NCBI RefSeq assembly: GCF_000025605.1
Contig: NC_013894.1
Location: 1,225,529-1,289,528, forward strand
Direction of reading: 5' to 3'
Source of the DNA: Thermocrinis albus DSM 14484
GTDB taxonomy: Bacteria > Aquificota > Aquificia > Aquificales > Aquificaceae
Length of the DNA stretch: 64,000 bases
Both the position numbers and the translations under genes were made by a program. Of this stretch, positions 62,683 through 64,000 are shown one piece after another. The stretch's first letter is position 1. The number at the start of each line of letters is the position of its first letter. The notes beneath the pieces were generated by a model. It ran no database searches. It was not told the origin of the DNA and saw nothing but the letters and a program-made list of their open reading frames with translations.

Positions 62683-62756
62683 GAGCCGGTAGCTCAGTCT
62701 GGTAGAGCAACGGACTTTTAATCCGTGGGTCGCGGGTTCAAATCCCGCCCGGCTCA
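62683..62756 (+). tRNA. tRNA-Lys (anticodon TTT)
   Basis: 74 bases fold as a tRNA: acceptor GAGCCGG/CCGGCTC, D-arm GCTC/GAGC, anticodon stem ACGGA/TCCGT with loop CTTTTAA (anticodon TTT), T-arm GCGGG-TTCAAAT-CCCGC. Discriminator A at 62756; CCA is not encoded. The convergent Crp/Fnr stop codon uses the last three bases. Confidence 0.97.
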
Positions 62757-63473
62757 TACCGCTAACTTTTCCAACTCCCTCCTTTTGAGGATCTCTATGT
62801 ATCCCCTGTCGGTGTTTATTATGCCCATCCTCTTCCACTTACTCATCACCCTTATTGTTGTCTCTACAGTGGTGCCGGTCATCTCCGCTATGTCGTTTCT
62901 GGTAAGGGGTGCTTCTATCACTATCACGTCATCCAGCTTTTTACCTATCCTGTCTGCTATCTCCAGAAGTACCTTGGCTATCCTCTCCTCCACCTTACCT
63001 CCCGCGATACTCTTTAGGGTTTCGTAAGTTTGAAGGAGGTTGGCGGTAGCCTCACAGGTCATTTTGACAGCTATGGCGGGATGTTTTATGGCGAGGTTTA
63101 TAAAATCCCTGTTGGATATGTAAAGAGTCGTGGACTCTACCATAGCCTTGGCGGTATAAGTGTTTTTTGGTGCCCTCTTTCCCCACTCTATCCATCCAAA
63201 GACATCACCGGGATAAACCAGTCTCACTATAACTATGCGAGCGTCGTGGGTTTCCTTGAGGAGTTTTATGAGCCCCTCCAGGAGAATGTATATGCCTGGC
63301 TCTCCCTCCTCTTCGAAGAAAAGGTATTCGTTCCTGCGGAAGGTACGTACCTGCATGTAGCGTAAAGTGTCCTTCAGTTCTTCTTCTGACAGGTCCTCAA
63401 AGAGATGAAGTTTTTTTAACTGATCCAGCTTTATGTCCTTAACCTGCCCTTCTCTAAAAGCCTCTTTTGCCAT
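62754..63473 (-). CDS. Crp/Fnr-family transcriptional regulator
   Basis: A 239-residue regulator: cyclic-nucleotide-like sensor domain (about residues 20-130) with YLFFEEEGEPGIYILLEG cited in short as EEGEPGIYILLEG, a dimer helix, and a winged helix with LTRNDIAEMTGTTVETTIRVMSKW, short form AEMTGTTVETTIRVM. No FNR-type N-terminal cysteine cluster is seen. Ligand unknown. It overlaps the M29 gene upstream by 43 bases. Confidence 0.9.
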   Translation of the reverse strand: MAKEAFREGQVKDIKLDQLKKLHLFEDLSEEELKDTLRYMQVRTFRRNEYLFFEEEGEPGIYILLEGLIKLLKETHDARIVIVRLVYPGDVFGWIEWGKRAPKNTYTAKAMVESTTLYISNRDFINLAIKHPAIAVKMTCEATANLLQTYETLKSIAGGKVEERIAKVLLEIADRIGKKLDDVIVIEAPLTRNDIAEMTGTTVETTIRVMSKWKRMGIINTDRGYIEILKRRELEKLAV

Positions 63474-64000
63474 CCCTTACCTCCTACCGTTACTTCCGGT
63501 TTAAATACTACGTAATCGGTGTGAAAGGGCACCCTGTTGACACCACCGAAGGTGTGGTTGTCTCCTATAGCTATGTGTATAGTACCCAATATCTTCTCGG
63601 CCTCCAGTACGTTGTCGGGACGCTTGGCACCCGGGTTGGTGCCCACACCGAACTCCGCTATGAAACGAGCCTTATCATGCTCCCGAAAAACCCTCTCCAG
63701 ATAGTACCTGTAATCTTCAAAGCCTTCTATCTCCTCAACGGCACCATCTTTAAACACTAAGGTGAGAGGCCTCTGAAGAGGTCTGTCGGGTCCATAAGTG
63801 ATGGTGAGTCGGCCAAAGGCAGAGTCTTCCACTGGAGCTATAAAGGCTTCGCCTGCCGGTAGGTTTCCGTAATCACCTGGATTGTGAAAGATGCCTGTAT
63901 CCCTGAGAGCCTTCCTTCCCTGAAGGGAAAACTCTATATCGGTACCCTCCGCCCTCACATGAACCCACTCAGCCTCGTCCAGTATATCGGCCACATCCTC
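63431..64000 (-). CDS. M29-family aminopeptidase, C-terminal part (runs off window)
   Basis: About 190 residues of the C-terminal half. Motifs: GTDIEFSLQGR, PGDYGNLPAGEAFIAPVE, FGVGTNPGAKRP and ILGTIHIAIGDNHTFGG, with metal-binding Glu and His, which fit the thermophilic M29 metallo-aminopeptidases. Codons continue open to base 64000; the ATG at 63994 is probably internal because family proteins have 350-410 residues. Confidence 0.82.
   Translation of the reverse strand, partial: EDVADILDEAEWVHVRAEGTDIEFSLQGRKALRDTGIFHNPGDYGNLPAGEAFIAPVEDSAFGRLTITYGPDRPLQRPLTLVFKDGAVEEIEGFEDYRYYLERVFREHDKARFIAEFGVGTNPGAKRPDNVLEAEKILGTIHIAIGDNHTFGGVNRVPFHTDYVVFKPEVTVGGKGWQKRLLEKGRLRT

Overview
The window reads as a chromosome segment of a thermophilic, chemolithoautotrophic Aquificaceae bacterium close to Hydrogenobacter/Thermocrinis. 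The evidence is a cytochrome c-552 precursor very like the Hydrogenobacter protein, a thioredoxin-like [2Fe-2S] ferredoxin with ligand spacing as recalled for the Aquifex protein, a tmRNA tag ending PEAELALAA, an Aquifex-type single-domain globin, and a sulfur-oxidizing heterodisulfide reductase-like (sHdr) operon. Genes are packed tightly, with ATGA/TGATG/GTGA overlaps and convergent tail overlaps throughout.

Layout: 1-2630 holds a partial lnt, a DMT-family protein, xthA, hup and rsmE; 2730-3076 is tmRNA. 3217-8156 is glnB-glnA-amtB-porin-HAD. 8110-15709 (minus) is a nitrate assimilation operon: globin, two NifI-like PII proteins, a frameshifted cyanase-like gene, nrtA-nrtB-nrtD, nasA, hemD, cobA. 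Divergent from it, 15953-19502 encodes a NAD(P)H-reductase/NirA fusion and a glutamine amidotransferase. 19450-27104 is mixed: mnmD-like, ArsA-like ATPase, cytochrome c-552, murI, helicase, rbfA, ubiD-family and others. 26715-37093 (minus) is the sHdr sulfur-oxidation operon with sulfur carriers (TusA, three DsrE-family proteins), two lipoate-binding proteins and a lipoyl-synthase-like radical SAM enzyme. 37211-53277 carries an HDAC-like gene, rpsU, thioredoxin/thioredoxin reductase with an ArsR regulator, hemA, murA, hsp20, pncA, prfB, ribD and the mreBCD-mrdA shape operon. 53391-64000 carries a ferredoxin, hfq, an ADP-ribosylglycohydrolase, htpX, uvrB, an IS605-like structured remnant, tkt, glmU, tRNA-Lys, a Crp/Fnr regulator and a partial M29 peptidase.

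Two regulatory systems stand out. (1) Nitrogen genes share a sigma-54 circuit: GG-N10-GC promoters precede glnB, the nirBA fusion and the globin-nrt-nas operon, and each has the same GTAAATTTGTTAAC-like motif pair about 95-117 bp upstream of the inferred start; one motif pair serves both divergent operons. (2) Six copies of a ~95-nt structured element lie immediately 5' of hdrB2, hdrC2, a dsrE-like gene, rpsU, trxA and hfq, always in the sense of the downstream gene. Each can form three mutually crossing helices (order A-B-C-A'-B'-C') plus a hairpin next to the ribosome-binding site, with compensatory changes between copies. I know of no described family with this architecture and regard it as the best candidate for an undescribed system here.
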